This document shows, in pieces, positions 28,901 through 38,484 of a DNA stretch of 64,000 bases. Position numbers and translations under genes: made by a program. The stretch comes from Pseudoalteromonas aliena SW19. Its GTDB lineage: Bacteria > Pseudomonadota > Gammaproteobacteria > Enterobacterales > Alteromonadaceae. The notes under the pieces are model-generated. The model searched no databases and had not been told where the DNA came from. It worked only from the letters and a program-made list of their open reading frames with translations. The DNA lies in NCBI RefSeq assembly GCF_014905615.1, contig NZ_AQGU01000025.1, positions 806,001 through 870,000 on the forward strand. The letters are read 5' to 3'. Numbering within the stretch: the first letter of the stretch is position 1; each line of letters opens with the position of its first letter.

Positions 28901-29347
28901 GATCATACCTTGTTCAATAATCGCGTAACTACGCGGACCAAGGCCAGTACCTAAAAATATATCGGTAATATCACGTTTACGACATTTACTGCCATTTAAA
29001 AAGTACAGTGACTCTCCATCACGCGTTACTAAACGCTTAATAGCTATTTGGTTTCGATCGGCAAATGTATTTGAAGAACTACCACTATGGTTATCAAAAA
29101 CCAGCTCTACAGAGGCTTGCGATATGGCTTTACGATTAGTGGAACCATTAAAAATAACGTCGGTCATGGCATCGCCACGCAGGTTTTTAGCAGAGCTTTC
29201 ACCAAGCACCCATCGCACTGCATCAATAACGTTTGATTTGCCACAGCCATTAGGGCCTACAACACACGTCATTTGATCAGGAAATGGAATTTTAGTGGGC
29301 TCTACAAACGATTTAAAGCCCGCTAATTTAATAGTGCTTAAGCGCAT
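25946..29347 (-). CDS. smc: chromosome partition/condensation ATPase Smc
   Basis: This is a 1133-residue SMC protein. The Walker A GPNGCGKSN is at 31-39. A long Gln/Leu-rich coiled coil runs from about 165 to 495, a hinge domain lies around 500-620, and a second coiled coil runs to about 960. The C-terminal head has the signature LSGGEKALTALSL and Walker B CMLDEVDAPLDD. It would work with ScpA and ScpB to compact the chromosome. The presence of smc rather than mukB fits Alteromonadales. It is the first gene of the smc-zipA-ligA run; 74 bases separate it from zipA. Confidence 0.96.
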   Translation of the reverse strand: MRLSTIKLAGFKSFVEPTKIPFPDQMTCVVGPNGCGKSNVIDAVRWVLGESSAKNLRGDAMTDVIFNGSTNRKAISQASVELVFDNHSGSSSNTFADRNQIAIKRLVTRDGESLYFLNGSKCRKRDITDIFLGTGLGPRSYAIIEQGMISRLIESKPQELRVFLEEAAGVSKYKERRRETQTRIKSTRENLERLLDVRKELQSQLDKLAVQSVDAKKYRELKAQERTLKGQIAVLKWQKLHQLQLEKSALINKLNDQILFFETAHSGHDDVLASLEGQVQTQQDKLSDAQHQQHVIHTELTRAEQQQINVKQQTQTLKQNLIKLQQRQTHSLEVKVQQQIVCEQLNETLQEASENALMCEEQVNELTLELKELLALKQQYSTHWQALSEQQQQLNTNAQLHSGHIKQTQQQISHVNEQINQLKDQLSELQSSDVEQQLTQQIQQRQILTQQLAAKQTAHTQCSAKLELQNTHVNDTQKQHSLLTQKANELKASITGLKSTLGLDEETERTNGLFNQLSVKEGFEPLIEQALKSLEHLNVSEQQTSNSVWASHDDHMPTNSLAVFITSGVYPEHLTRIAYNENGDLTILNDGFYTAVMDKNGALHGRNWHVSADRNADNSLLLKHKQLQDKTQQLIDVEDELHHVTLTLDKYTLKQAQLINEQSELKEAIHELAQNSAVASTRTDMLKQQVAQHLQQLEKLQQQKQQLITQLLQLNTVLGEQNKLHEVLNEQQLNLKNEVDAANSLHSQSDKNYSQALNMLEQYKTQAHNGTLALQKSRSEWQLSQTKLSHAEQEHVSASEGAQELLNEIKELLIPEQELSDKIALLLAQHQKGEWVFVSLQKELAQAKESLNTKQASLKNSQGELVGLQQQHQKLAIEEQSLLIKAQVALEPLEELKQSLKAILNELPDSLSLSAAQNQLTGFTNQLDKLGAVNLAAIEEFDLAKARSDYLDNQLEDLTKALSTLEGAIGKIDRETKTRFKETFDQVNDDFAELFPKVFGGGSAYLTLTSDDLLESGVSIMARPPGKKNSTIHLLSGGEKALTALSLVFSIFRLNPAPFCMLDEVDAPLDDANVVRFCRLVEEMSQSVQFIYISHNKIAMEMAGRLTGVTMAEPGVSRMVAVDIEQAVQLAHA

Positions 29348-29414
29348 CTTGTTGTTATTACCAATTATTATTGTTATTGATTACAAACAATTTAACTCAT
29401 AAACAGTTAAATTG

Positions 29415-30146
29415 TTAAGCTTGTCGTTTAAAATTATCTAAAATAATACCGGTTGCCATTGCAACATTAAGCGATTCTGCACCACCAAAAGCGGGGATGG
29501 TGATTTTATTGGTTACTAACTTTGTACATGCCTCACGTATACCATGCGACTCACTGCCCATTAGCAAAACGCCTGAGCCAGTAAATTGGGTTTTATGTAC
29601 ACTTTGGCCATCTAAAAAAGCACCGTAAACAGGTAAATTTAAAGACTTTAGGTAATCAGGTAAATCAACTTGGCTTACCGATACCCTTACAAACGAGCCC
29701 ATTGTGGCGCTAATTGTTTTTGGGTTATAAGCGTCAGCACTGTCGGCGCTAGTTACTATATGTTTAATACCGTACCAGTCTGCCACTCTTATTATTGTGC
29801 CTAAATTACCAGGGTCTGATACGCCATCAAGCGCGAGTATTAAGCCATTTGCGTGTGGTAAAGCCGCCGTTGGCATATCAACAATAGCAATGGCTGCATT
29901 ATTGCTAACTAGCGTGCTGGCTTTGGTGAGGACTTCTTCATCCGCTTCAATAAAATTAGCGTGCTGATACTTACCTTGATACGCGTTTATAAATTCGTTT
30001 GTAGCAAAAATATTAACCACATTTAATGGGCTGTTTAATAACTCAAGTACGTTTTTTTCACCCTGCACAAGGTATTGATTATATTGCTTTCGGTACTTTT
30101 TTTGGCCAAGTTGGCGGATAAGTTTGAGTTGGTTTTTTGAAATCAT
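29415..30146 (-). CDS. TrmH-family (SpoU) RNA 2'-O-methyltransferase
   Basis: This is a 243-residue SPOUT enzyme. The N-terminal substrate-binding part (1-90, with RKQYNQYLVQGEKNVLELL) is of the SpoU_sub_bind type. The three knot motifs are DPGNLGTIIRVADWYG (motif 1), LLMGSESHGI (motif 2) and PAFGGAESLNVAMATGIIL (motif 3). The target (tRNA or rRNA) is not determined by these motifs; RlmB is one possibility, but the general TrmH label is safer. It precedes smc on the same strand, separated by 67 bases. Confidence 0.88.
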   Translation of the reverse strand: MISKNQLKLIRQLGQKKYRKQYNQYLVQGEKNVLELLNSPLNVVNIFATNEFINAYQGKYQHANFIEADEEVLTKASTLVSNNAAIAIVDMPTAALPHANGLILALDGVSDPGNLGTIIRVADWYGIKHIVTSADSADAYNPKTISATMGSFVRVSVSQVDLPDYLKSLNLPVYGAFLDGQSVHKTQFTGSGVLLMGSESHGIREACTKLVTNKITIPAFGGAESLNVAMATGIILDNFKRQA

Positions 30147-30367
30147 AACAGCCCCATAAAATTGTCCGCCCAGTATAACAGATTTAGCTATAACATCTGA
30201 ACTCGAAAAATAGCAAGGAAGGTCAATTTATACTTTTTTTTATTACCCGATCAGAACTCGTGGATAACTAAAATTAAGATCTGCTGAACTGTTGACGTAA
30301 TTATAAACATTGAATTTTTCACTAAAAACAGGTAAATTAACAAAAAAATCATGGAGATAGACTTTAA

Positions 30368-31468
30368 ATGGAATCAATACACCCAACCCCTCCCGAATCT
30401 AATGAGACAATAAGCCAACCTGCAACGCCAATTTTTAGCGGCAAAGTACAATTTAGTGGTAAAGGCGCTGAGTTTTTTGGTATTTGGATTGTAAATATTT
30501 TACTTAGCGTTATAACACTCGGCATATACTCTGCTTGGGCAAAAGTGCGCACGTACCGTTATTTTTATGGTCATACCCGCATAGATGGTCATAGTTTTGA
30601 TTACCTAGCAACGCCAATACAAATTTTAAAGGGCCGGATTTTAGCGGTTATTGTGTTTTTTATTTACACCTTTACCACCAGCTTTTTACCAATCGTCGGC
30701 TTTCTGTTTGCCATTGGTTTTCTATTCTTAATGCCGTGGATCATAAATCAAGGTCTACGTTTCAATATGCGTATGACACGCCATCGTAACGTCCGCTTTA
30801 CATTTAAAGGCGATTACGGCGAAGCGTTTGTTAACTTTATACTCTTACCTATCGCCAGTGTATTTACGCTTTATTTATTGATGCCTTATGTTATAAAACG
30901 TATCGATAGCTATATCCATAGCAACATTAGTTACGGTGACAAACCGCTTAATGTTAATTTAAAAGGCGAAACCTATTACCTGACAGCGCTCATTTGTTTT
31001 GTGGTTAGCTCAATCACTATGGTGCTCTTTATGGGTGTTTTAGGGTTATTTGGGTTCGGTTTAATGGACATAGAAAATCAGCAGAATTCGGCAGTAATGG
31101 TTATACTTCCTATCATTATGATGATTGCCTATGTACTAATGATAGCCATAGTCACCGCCGTATGGACAGCCGCTATTCGTAATCATATTTTTGATAATAG
31201 CCAGTTTGAAAATGTTGCAACATTTAACTCAGAGTTAAAACCAATTCCATTTGCCATTTTACTACTCACTAACATGTTAGCAATTGTATTTTCACTAGGG
31301 CTAGCTTACCCATGGACAAAAGTACGCACATCAAAAATGCTTGCTGATGTAACAACGGTAACTATTTACCCTGAGGCATTAAACTTAATTGATACACAAC
31401 AAGAGCAGCAGTCGTCATTCGCTGAAGAAGCTGCAAACGTATTTGATATTGACCTTTCTCTAACTTAA
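30368..31468 (+). CDS. DUF898 (YjgN-like) membrane protein
   Basis: This is a 366-residue protein with about six to eight membrane helices. The N-terminal FSGKGAEFFGIWIVNILLS, followed by LGIYSAWAKVRTYRYFYG and a second similar block near residues 305-325 (LGLAYPWTKVRTSKML), marks the DUF898/YjgN family. The function is not established. It begins a three-gene set with an M48 protease 9 bases downstream and a DoxX-like gene. ATG follows a weak GGAG ribosome site. Confidence 0.82.
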   Translation: MESIHPTPPESNETISQPATPIFSGKVQFSGKGAEFFGIWIVNILLSVITLGIYSAWAKVRTYRYFYGHTRIDGHSFDYLATPIQILKGRILAVIVFFIYTFTTSFLPIVGFLFAIGFLFLMPWIINQGLRFNMRMTRHRNVRFTFKGDYGEAFVNFILLPIASVFTLYLLMPYVIKRIDSYIHSNISYGDKPLNVNLKGETYYLTALICFVVSSITMVLFMGVLGLFGFGLMDIENQQNSAVMVILPIIMMIAYVLMIAIVTAVWTAAIRNHIFDNSQFENVATFNSELKPIPFAILLLTNMLAIVFSLGLAYPWTKVRTSKMLADVTTVTIYPEALNLIDTQQEQQSSFAEEAANVFDIDLSLT

Positions 31469-31477
31469 GAGCTCACC

Positions 31478-32500
31478 ATGCATGTAAAGGGACATTTTTT
31501 CCCCAAAGCATCGAGTAATTATCAAGTGTGTGTTGCAACTATTAGCGACACACACATTGAGATTATTCACGATGAACACGTTATCGCTCGCCATACAATC
31601 TCAAGTCTTAATTTAAGCTCGGGGATGGCAGGACTTGCCGATGAACTAAACTTTGAAGATGGCAGTCGTTTTATTCCTCTAGATGTAAGTTACAGATGGC
31701 CATTTAAAGAAAAGAGCCATCACGTAATGGAACGGCTTGAAAAAAGTAAATGGGCAATTTTAGCCGCTGTTGTTTTTACGCCTTTATTTATGTGGTTAGT
31801 GCTTTATAAAGCCGTACCAGCCATTGCGGTTTACAGCGTAGATACGTTACCACACAATGTTATTAACCAAATGGGCGAACAAAGCTTTACGGTTATCAAA
31901 AAACTGGCACTCGATCCAAGTGAACTACCTATTGAGCAACAAGCGAAAGTACAAGCACATTTTAAAAGTATGCTTAATGCGTTATCGCTTGATCAATCGG
32001 TTTATAGGTTATCGTTTTATAAATCAGACAGCTTTGGTGCTAACGCATTTGCGCTGCCCCATGGGCGTATAGTCGTTACTGATGAGTTGGCAAATTTACT
32101 TGCCGATAAACCCAATGCCCTAAAAGCGGTATTACTACACGAAATGGGCCATGTAGTCCACCAGCACAGCGTACGTATTACAGCGCAATCTGCCGCAAGT
32201 ACGATTGTGTTAGCGGTTGTATTTGGTGATTTAGAGGGTGTTGCAGAAATTGCCCTTGGTACCGGTGCATCGTTTGCTCAGCAAGGGTTTTCACGAGATA
32301 TGGAGCGTGAGGCCGACAGCTTTGCACTCACCCAATTAGAATCGCTAGGGTATTCGAGTAATGACTTTGCTGATGCAATAGAAGCGCTACAAAAAAGCCA
32401 TACCAGTGAAAACGAACACCTAGAAAAAGTGAATAACTTATTAGAGTACTTATCTAGCCACCCAAGTGCACAAGAGCGTATTGACAATGCTAGGAAATAA
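31478..32500 (+). CDS. M48-family membrane metalloprotease
   Basis: This is a 340-residue, zinc-dependent peptidase. The zinc motif HEMGH is at 221-225 with the catalytic Glu222. The third ligand lies in the MEREAD segment, the E-x3-D pattern starting at Glu276. One membrane helix precedes the catalytic domain (about 93-115), with an N-terminal domain of about 90 residues, so the active site probably faces the periplasm. Its linkage to the DUF898 gene is seen in E. coli-like genomes too (YjgN neighbourhoods vary). Substrates are unknown; a role in membrane or periplasmic protein quality control is plausible. Confidence 0.85.
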   Translation: MHVKGHFFPKASSNYQVCVATISDTHIEIIHDEHVIARHTISSLNLSSGMAGLADELNFEDGSRFIPLDVSYRWPFKEKSHHVMERLEKSKWAILAAVVFTPLFMWLVLYKAVPAIAVYSVDTLPHNVINQMGEQSFTVIKKLALDPSELPIEQQAKVQAHFKSMLNALSLDQSVYRLSFYKSDSFGANAFALPHGRIVVTDELANLLADKPNALKAVLLHEMGHVVHQHSVRITAQSAASTIVLAVVFGDLEGVAEIALGTGASFAQQGFSRDMEREADSFALTQLESLGYSSNDFADAIEALQKSHTSENEHLEKVNNLLEYLSSHPSAQERIDNARK

Positions 32501-32885
32501 TCACGGTTACATTCAACTTGCTCGCTACATAGTGAGTTTAAGTTGGATATACCACGGTTTTTTTCCAAAGCTTTACCACGTAGCGCCACTTGAAAAGTTA
32601 ATGACGGGCAGTGCTGGTTTTTCAGCCGAAGTGTCTGACTTAATTACACGTTCGGCGGGTGTTGCCGAAATTATATTTGGACTGTGTTTATTTGTGTTTT
32701 ATAAACATAAGCACCTAGTCACTTTAAATATATTAGCGCTTATTGGGCTTTTACTCGCTGTAGTTGTTATGCAGCCACAATTACTGATTGAAGCATTTAA
32801 CCCTGTAACCACCAACTTGCCGCTTATTGCGTTAAGCTTTATTTGGTTAAAGGAAATTAAGCTGCAGAATAATCGATACCTCTAA
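32487..32885 (+). CDS. DoxX-like small membrane protein
   Basis: This is a 132-residue protein from ATG 32487 (GTG 32466 would add 7 residues). It overlaps the protease stop by 14 bases. Four hydrophobic segments are visible. The pattern LARYIVSLSWIYHGFFPKLYHVAPLE, followed by GVAEIIFGLCL, is typical of DoxX-like membrane proteins. The function is unknown. The gene ends just before a strong terminator shared with the convergent speB. Confidence 0.72.
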   Translation: MLGNNHGYIQLARYIVSLSWIYHGFFPKLYHVAPLEKLMTGSAGFSAEVSDLITRSAGVAEIIFGLCLFVFYKHKHLVTLNILALIGLLLAVVVMQPQLLIEAFNPVTTNLPLIALSFIWLKEIKLQNNRYL

Positions 32886-32887
32886 CT

Positions 32888-32919
32888 AAAAAAGGGTATG
32901 CGAGCGCATACCCTTTTTT
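32888..32919. terminator. bidirectional intrinsic terminator (DoxX-like / speB)
   Basis: There is an A run, then GGGTATGCG-AG-CGCATACCC, then a T run, between convergent genes. It serves both strands. Confidence 0.93.
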
Positions 32920-32939
32920 GTAGTATTTAATTTGTAAAG

Positions 32940-33863
32940 TTAGTACTTATTTTTATGCGTCCACAAATGCAATAATTCGCTCGCAATGGTTGCTGCAGCA
33001 ATAGCGGTAAGCTCGCTTTGGTCGTACGAAGGTGATACTTCTACCACATCCATACCTACCATGTTTATGCCTTTTAGCGCACGCAGTACTTTAAGTACTT
33101 TATCTGACGTTAAACCGCCGCACACAGGAGTGCCTGTACCAGGCGCAAACGCAGGGTCTAAACAATCTATATCAAACGTTAAGTAAACAGGTAGGTCACC
33201 TACTCGTTTAAGTATTTGTGCTGCAATATCATTTGCATGTAAATCGTTGGCTTGCATTGCATCAATCACAGCAAACTCATGTTTACTTTGATCAAAGTCG
33301 GTACGAATACCTATTTGTATACTGTGCTCAACATCAATCAACCCTTCCATTGGTGCATGATAAAACATAGTGCCGTGATCAAAACGCGAGCCATTGCTAT
33401 AGGTGTCGGTGTGCGCATCAAAGTGCACTAACGCCATTTTGCCATGTATTTTTGCATGCGCACGTAACAGCGGAAGCGTCACAAAGTGATCGCCCCCTAA
33501 ACCTAATAGCGTTTTACCTTGACGAAGTATTTGCTCAGCAGCCATTTCTAGTTGCGCAGTAAAATATTCAGGATCGCCAACGGGGTAAGTAAAGTCTCCT
33601 GCGTCTGCTACTTTTAAGCGCTCAAACAACGGGAACGTCCACGGGTATTTAGTGTCTTCCCATGCTAAATGAACCGATGCACGACGAATTGCATCAGGGC
33701 CTAAGCGTGCACCTGGGCGACCCGATGTTGCTAAGTCAAACGGTAAGCCTAAAACCACTACGTCTGCATCAATTGCATTAATGTTTTGCACCATAGGACG
33801 ACGTAAAAACGTCATCCCATTTGAGTACAATGAGTGATCTGCGTGACCAAACAAAGTTGACAT
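32940..33863 (-). CDS. speB: agmatinase SpeB
   Basis: This is a 307-residue, manganese-dependent ureohydrolase that cleaves agmatine to putrescine and urea. Metal-binding motifs are in order: [25 protein letters not shown] and [18 protein letters not shown]. It follows speA by 3 bases on the same strand, giving the full arginine-to-putrescine route through agmatine. Length and motifs are standard; no odd features. Confidence 0.95.
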   Translation of the reverse strand: MSTLFGHADHSLYSNGMTFLRRPMVQNINAIDADVVVLGLPFDLATSGRPGARLGPDAIRRASVHLAWEDTKYPWTFPLFERLKVADAGDFTYPVGDPEYFTAQLEMAAEQILRQGKTLLGLGGDHFVTLPLLRAHAKIHGKMALVHFDAHTDTYSNGSRFDHGTMFYHAPMEGLIDVEHSIQIGIRTDFDQSKHEFAVIDAMQANDLHANDIAAQILKRVGDLPVYLTFDIDCLDPAFAPGTGTPVCGGLTSDKVLKVLRALKGINMVGMDVVEVSPSYDQSELTAIAAATIASELLHLWTHKNKY

Positions 33864-33866
33864 TGC

Positions 33867-35780
33867 TTATAACTCTTCTAAATAAGTGTAGCCGTCTAGG
33901 CCGCTTTGCAACTCGTCTAAAACGCTTTGCTGTTCATTTTTTTCTATCTTTGCAGACACTAACTGTTCGTATGATTGCTGAAAAATTTCAACATCTAAAT
34001 GTACATAGCGCATCATATCGGCAACAGTGTCACCTTGGTTTATCTCGGTAATACTTGCAACGCCTTGCTCATCCATATTGACAATTGCGCTGTGTGTATC
34101 GCCAAACAAGTTGTGCATATCACCTAAAATTTCTTGATAAGCGCCCACCAAGAAAAAGCCCATTAAATAAGGTTTGTCAGCACTAAACTCTGGTACAGGT
34201 AATGTGCTTTCAATACCTTGTCCATCTACGTAATGCTCAAGTGCACCGTCTGAGTCACAGGTTATATCAAGTAATACAGCACGTTTTTTTGGTGCTTCAG
34301 TTAAGCCACTTAATGGCAGTACCGGAAACACTTGATCAATGCCCCATGCGTCTGGAAGCGATTGAAATAACGAGAAGTTTACAAAAAACTTATCGGCTAA
34401 ACGTACGTTTAACTCGTCAATAATAGGACGATGAAAACGGTTTTTATTATCCATGTGCTTGTTAAGTTCATAACAAATACGAATATTAATTTGCTCAGCC
34501 CATGCACGTTGCGATAAATCAAGTAAACCGAGTGCAAATTGGTTATGCGCTTCAGCTAAATCACCTTGGCTGTCGTGATAAATCTCAATTAATGCACGGT
34601 CATCCGTTAAATCAGTTAACTGTACAAACGATGCCCACATGTTTTTTAATAACAGGGGTGCATCTGCTGCTGGCGCTACTAACTCTTCTGGCGTGTAACT
34701 TTCAGTACCAATAACATTAGAAATAAGCACAGCATGATGCGCCGTAAGCGCACGACCTGACTCAGAAATAATAGTCGGCATTGGTTGCTCATATTGCTTA
34801 CATGTATCACCAATGGTGTACACAATGTTATTTGCGTACTCAGCTAAGCTGTAATTCATAGAGTTATGCGATTGGCTACGTGTGCCGTCGTAATCAACAG
34901 CTAAGCCACCACCTACATCAAGGCAATCAATTTCTGCGCCTAATTTGCGTAACTCACAGTAAAAACGCGCAGCTTCGCTTACACCTAAACGTACGTCACG
35001 AATGTTCGCCATTTGTGACCCTAAGTGAAAATGTACTAGCTGGAGTAAATTAAGCTGGTTTGCGTCTTTTAAACGATTAACTACATGCAAAACTTGCGAT
35101 GCAGATAAACCAAATTTTGATTTTTCACCGCCACTCGCTTGCCATTTACCTTTACCTTGCGACGCTAAACGTACGCGAATACCAATGCGTGGTTTTACGT
35201 TAAGCTCTTTTGCTTGGCTAAGTACCATGTCTAGCTCAGAGAGCTTTTCAAGTACGATATATACTTTATGACCTAGCTTTTCGCCAATCAGTGCTAAACG
35301 CACGTATTCTTTATCTTTGTAGCCATTACAAACAATAACGGCGCTGGTTTTTTCAGCCAGTGCTAGTACCGTTAGTAATTCAGGCTTGCTGCCTGCTTCT
35401 AAACCAAGTTGCTTTTTTTCTACTTGTGCTTGGCTTGCTACTATTTCTTCAACCACTTCACGTTGTTGATTTACTTTTATTGGATAAACTAATAAGTAGT
35501 CTTTAGGGTAACCATAGTTTTCAATCGCAGTATTAAATGCGCCGCATAAGCTGTGTACACGATGGTGTAAAATCTGCGGAAAACGAACTAAAGCAGGTAA
35601 GCTTAAACCTTTATCTTGTAGTTGCTTTGCGATATCTGTTAATGCAATGGTTTGCTCTGGGGCATGAGCCTTGGGCGCCACATACACATCACCTTGATCA
35701 TTAATACCAAAAAAACCTTGGCTCCAATGACGAACATTGTAGCTCGTACGAGCTTGTTCTAGTGATGTTGTTTCTTTCAT
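33867..35780 (-). CDS. speA: biosynthetic arginine decarboxylase SpeA
   Basis: This is a 637-residue, PLP-dependent enzyme of the alanine-racemase fold that makes agmatine from arginine. The PLP lysine is in [10 protein letters not shown] (about residue 105). The phosphate-binding glycines are in [15 protein letters not shown], and the C-terminal fold has [11 protein letters not shown] with the family cysteine/aspartate. The length is close to E. coli SpeA (658). It is immediately upstream of speB. The 275-base leader before it holds a short hairpin (35873-35890). Confidence 0.95.
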   Translation of the reverse strand: MKETTSLEQARTSYNVRHWSQGFFGINDQGDVYVAPKAHAPEQTIALTDIAKQLQDKGLSLPALVRFPQILHHRVHSLCGAFNTAIENYGYPKDYLLVYPIKVNQQREVVEEIVASQAQVEKKQLGLEAGSKPELLTVLALAEKTSAVIVCNGYKDKEYVRLALIGEKLGHKVYIVLEKLSELDMVLSQAKELNVKPRIGIRVRLASQGKGKWQASGGEKSKFGLSASQVLHVVNRLKDANQLNLLQLVHFHLGSQMANIRDVRLGVSEAARFYCELRKLGAEIDCLDVGGGLAVDYDGTRSQSHNSMNYSLAEYANNIVYTIGDTCKQYEQPMPTIISESGRALTAHHAVLISNVIGTESYTPEELVAPAADAPLLLKNMWASFVQLTDLTDDRALIEIYHDSQGDLAEAHNQFALGLLDLSQRAWAEQINIRICYELNKHMDNKNRFHRPIIDELNVRLADKFFVNFSLFQSLPDAWGIDQVFPVLPLSGLTEAPKKRAVLLDITCDSDGALEHYVDGQGIESTLPVPEFSADKPYLMGFFLVGAYQEILGDMHNLFGDTHSAIVNMDEQGVASITEINQGDTVADMMRYVHLDVEIFQQSYEQLVSAKIEKNEQQSVLDELQSGLDGYTYLEEL

Positions 35781-35872
35781 TTATCTTTCTCTTTTATTTG
35801 ATGAATGCCAATAGTGAGTATCGGCTGATTGCGCGCATTAAAAGAAAAATAGGGATTTAAGTCCAACAAGTA

Positions 35873-35890
35873 TTTTTACTCGTAACGAGT
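35873..35890. other. short inverted repeat in the speA leader region
   Basis: TTACTCGT/ACGAGTAA forms a near-perfect palindrome at about 100 bases upstream of speA. It is followed by T5 on the plus strand only. It could be an operator or a stray terminator. Nothing else was identified in the 275-base gap. Confidence 0.3.
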
Positions 35891-36055
35891 AATTTTTAAT
35901 ATTAAAAAAACAATCAATAGCGTTCAGCTCGCTAGCACAGATAAAATAAGGTGTAGATAACTATTCGAGATGAAAAAAATTTACTAGAGGAGTCATTTTA
36001 AATACAGTCGACGGTGAATTTTATTAGTAAAAATGTGCAACTCGATTAGGTAAAA

Positions 36056-36562
36056 TCAACCTTGGGTTACTTTGGTAATAGAGTCTGCTTTTGATGATTT
36101 AGAACCAACTATTCTCCACGCTTCATATTGCTCACTGTTTAGCCAAGTGATACCTATATATTCTTCAAAATGAATAAAATCTGTACTTCTAAAACGCTCA
36201 GTATTGCACCCACCAGCACCCATAGCCGTTCGGCACATATTAAACGTTAGGTATTGTCCATCGTACTGAAGCTGATTAGTTCTATTATACTGGCAGTTTG
36301 TAAATAATCGAGGTGGGACTTTTAGGATAATATTTGCCGTTTTTACGCCATTTTGGTTAATAACACGGGTAATTGACTCGCAGGGCTTTACGTAAAATTC
36401 ATTATTACTAATAACTATATTGGGCGATAACGTTGACCACCAAAAGGCTTTGGCTGAAGATGTTTGGACTAGGGCTTTATCACTGCAGGCAACTAGCTGT
36501 ATCATGTTAAGGTATAAGATTAAAAGCACCTCTTTACTATTTTTCATAATAACATTCATCAT
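36056..36562 (-). CDS. putative lipoprotein of unknown function
   Basis: This is a 168-residue protein. The N-terminal hydrophobic stretch ends in a lipobox-like LVAC (Cys26), so it may be lipid-modified after signal peptidase II cleavage. The mature part has further cysteines (CESITR, FTNCQ, FNMCRT, GGCNTER) that could form disulfides. Several in-frame Met codons (1, 2, 6) leave the start uncertain. I do not recognise the family. Base composition is A+T-rich and the gene stands alone. Confidence 0.55.
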   Translation of the reverse strand: MMNVIMKNSKEVLLILYLNMIQLVACSDKALVQTSSAKAFWWSTLSPNIVISNNEFYVKPCESITRVINQNGVKTANIILKVPPRLFTNCQYNRTNQLQYDGQYLTFNMCRTAMGAGGCNTERFRSTDFIHFEEYIGITWLNSEQYEAWRIVGSKSSKADSITKVTQG

Positions 36563-36606
36563 TTACTCAAAAAATAGGCGTGTTCTATTTAGTGAGTATA
36601 AGCTAA

Positions 36607-36939
36607 CTACGCGTTTTTGGGTGCGAACATAATTATTGCCATACCAAGCAGTGCAACTAAACCACCGATAATATCCCACATAGTTAGCTTTACGCCATCA
36701 ACAACCCATAACCATAATAGCGCAACGCAAATATACACGCCGCCATAAGCTGCATACACCCGCCCTGCGGCAGTAGGATGTAAAGATAGCAACCATGCAA
36801 ATAGTGCAAGACTTAAAGCAGCAGGAATTAAAAGTAAAATGCTTTTATCTTGCTTAAGCCACAGATAAGGCAAATAGCAACCTACTATTTCTGCTAAGGC
36901 AGTAATTGTAAAAAGTGCGATTATTTTTAATTCAAACAT
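36607..36939 (-). CDS. YnfA/UPF0060-family small membrane protein
   Basis: This is a 110-residue protein with four predicted helices. The start is set at ATG 36939 because it is preceded by GGAG and gives the family opening [20 protein letters not shown] (a longer frame to 36975 would add an atypical N-terminus). Family motifs are [13 protein letters not shown] and [13 protein letters not shown]. Members are related to the small multidrug resistance superfamily in fold; a transport function has been proposed for some homologues but is not certain here. Confidence 0.85.
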   Translation of the reverse strand: MFELKIIALFTITALAEIVGCYLPYLWLKQDKSILLLIPAALSLALFAWLLSLHPTAAGRVYAAYGGVYICVALLWLWVVDGVKLTMWDIIGGLVALLGMAIIMFAPKNA

Positions 36940-36956
36940 AATGCTCCGCGCTAAAA

Positions 36957-36993
36957 TAAAAGCATAACAACCCATATGAGTTGTTATGCTTTA
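36957..36993 (-). terminator. terminator after the MYG1 gene
   Basis: On the minus strand, AAAGCATAACAAC pairs with GTTGTTATGCTTT (7-base loop), followed by TATTTTAG. It lies 24 bases after the stop of the gene ending at 37017. Confidence 0.75.
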
Positions 36994-37016
36994 TCACTCT
37001 TTGTTAATCTGCGCTT

Positions 37017-37886
37017 TTATTCACTAAGCGCCATTGTGGCAAGTTTCATTGTGCTTTCAAACGATTTAGTACCGGCTATAAATAAACCATTGTGACAGAA
37101 CACAGCGTCGTCAATACCGGTTTCATCTACAAATGCTTGATCAGATAAACCTGACCATGCTTTAGGAAGCGGTTTTCTGTCTTCAAATGATCCAGGCTCA
37201 ACGGGTACTGTTTGTAATATCCATTGCCCAGAATGCGATGGGTAAACCATGTATAGCGCATCACTTGATAAAATATGCACTGTTTTTTTCCACGGTGTGT
37301 ACTTTTCAAGCACGATAACTCTGGCGTCTTCTGCATTTTCAATTGCTTTAGCAACAATCTCTTTTGCATTTACACTTCCGTGGGCTGAGGCGATAAAACG
37401 AATGAGCATACGAGCTGCAAATTCAACAGCTTCATCAAAACAGGTATCAAAGTTACTTTCTTCTTCCCATGTAGGATTAAACATTGAGATTGTTTGGCTC
37501 AGGCTTATCCCTTTTGAGACACCTTCAACATGACCACAATCAATGGCGTCAATGGTTGAAACTAAGCCTGAATCAACTCTGTCGGCTACCGCTTGGTTAT
37601 CATTACACAGTGCTAAACCATATTTTTTCCACACTAAACCAAACGATGAAAAAGGAATGCCATTTTCACGCTCGCCTGCACCACCACGTTGATGATGATC
37701 AAAGCGATTCGTTTGAGGGTCGTATTCGCCACCTACATCAATTACAAAGTCGGCACTTTCTATCAGTGTTTTATCGCGAGTACGTACCAGTTTAAATGTT
37801 GGCAAAACATGTTTGAGTACTGCAATACTAAAAACGTCATCTGCATGAAAATTACCATTGTGAGTTACTACTGTTATATCTGTCAT
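37017..37886 (-). CDS. MYG1-family (UPF0160) DHH-type protein
   Basis: This is a 289-residue protein. The opening THNGNFHADDVFSIAVL and the later VIDVGGEYD and FDHHQRGG blocks mark the MYG1 family, whose metal-binding His and Asp residues are shared with DHH phosphoesterases. In eukaryotes a MYG1 member acts as an exonuclease on RNA; bacterial function is not established. It stands alone, with its own terminator. Confidence 0.88.
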   Translation of the reverse strand: MTDITVVTHNGNFHADDVFSIAVLKHVLPTFKLVRTRDKTLIESADFVIDVGGEYDPQTNRFDHHQRGGAGERENGIPFSSFGLVWKKYGLALCNDNQAVADRVDSGLVSTIDAIDCGHVEGVSKGISLSQTISMFNPTWEEESNFDTCFDEAVEFAARMLIRFIASAHGSVNAKEIVAKAIENAEDARVIVLEKYTPWKKTVHILSSDALYMVYPSHSGQWILQTVPVEPGSFEDRKPLPKAWSGLSDQAFVDETGIDDAVFCHNGLFIAGTKSFESTMKLATMALSE

Positions 37887-38099
37887 TGATTTAGTGTCAT
37901 TTTTAGAAAGGATAAGAAAGTCTCGCTATTTAAACGTTATGATTTGAAGGTTTGATGATAAAAATTACAAGGCGGATTTTATACGAAGCGCACTAAAAAA
38001 AACAGCAAACAGTTTTGCACTGTCTACTGGAAATCATTTTAAAAAAAGGAGATAGTAAAAACGCAGAGAGCTAAATGTACAGCTAAATCAGTTCAAACG

Positions 38100-38297
38100 C
38101 TAATACGCTTCATCTTCACCATATACATTAACAATCAATTCATCATCAACATTGTGCGAAACTAAAAAATTTATAGGCTTGCAACACACTTGGCAATCTT
38201 CAATGTACTGCTCGTTTAAATCCGACGCATCAATTAAAATATCAATTGCTTCACCGCAATAAGGACACTCTATTGTTCTTTCTGTTAATTGGTTCAT
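38100..38297 (-). CDS. CPXCG-motif cysteine-rich protein
   Basis: This is a 65-residue protein with two Cys pairs, ECPYCGEAI (near residue 10) and CQVCCKP (near residue 35). The spacing suggests a small zinc ribbon. This family is widespread in gammaproteobacteria and without known function. ATG is clear. It lies next to MITE copy B. Confidence 0.82.
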   Translation of the reverse strand: MNQLTERTIECPYCGEAIDILIDASDLNEQYIEDCQVCCKPINFLVSHNVDDELIVNVYGEDEAY

Positions 38298-38329
38298 TTT
38301 AATACCTTATGAGAATTAACTATCTAATA

Positions 38330-38456
38330 AACCTGAACTCTGAATAATAAATCTATCTCGAGCAGCTATTTTCAGCGCTAACTACGTTGAATTTACTTAC
38401 AATAGGCCAGCTATTAACGCGTAAGTTCGCCTTGTTTTCACTGAAAAGTTCAGGTT
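38330..38456 (-). mobile_element. MITE-like element, copy B (127 bp, internally deleted)
   Basis: The left end is AACCTGAACTCTG and the right end is AGTTCAGGTT. It is flanked by the 4-bp direct repeat AATA (38326-38329, 38457-38460). Relative to copy D, about 70 bases near the right end are missing. Orientation is the same as copy D. Confidence 0.8.
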
Positions 38457-38484
38457 AATAAATATATTTGGATAAATTATACCC

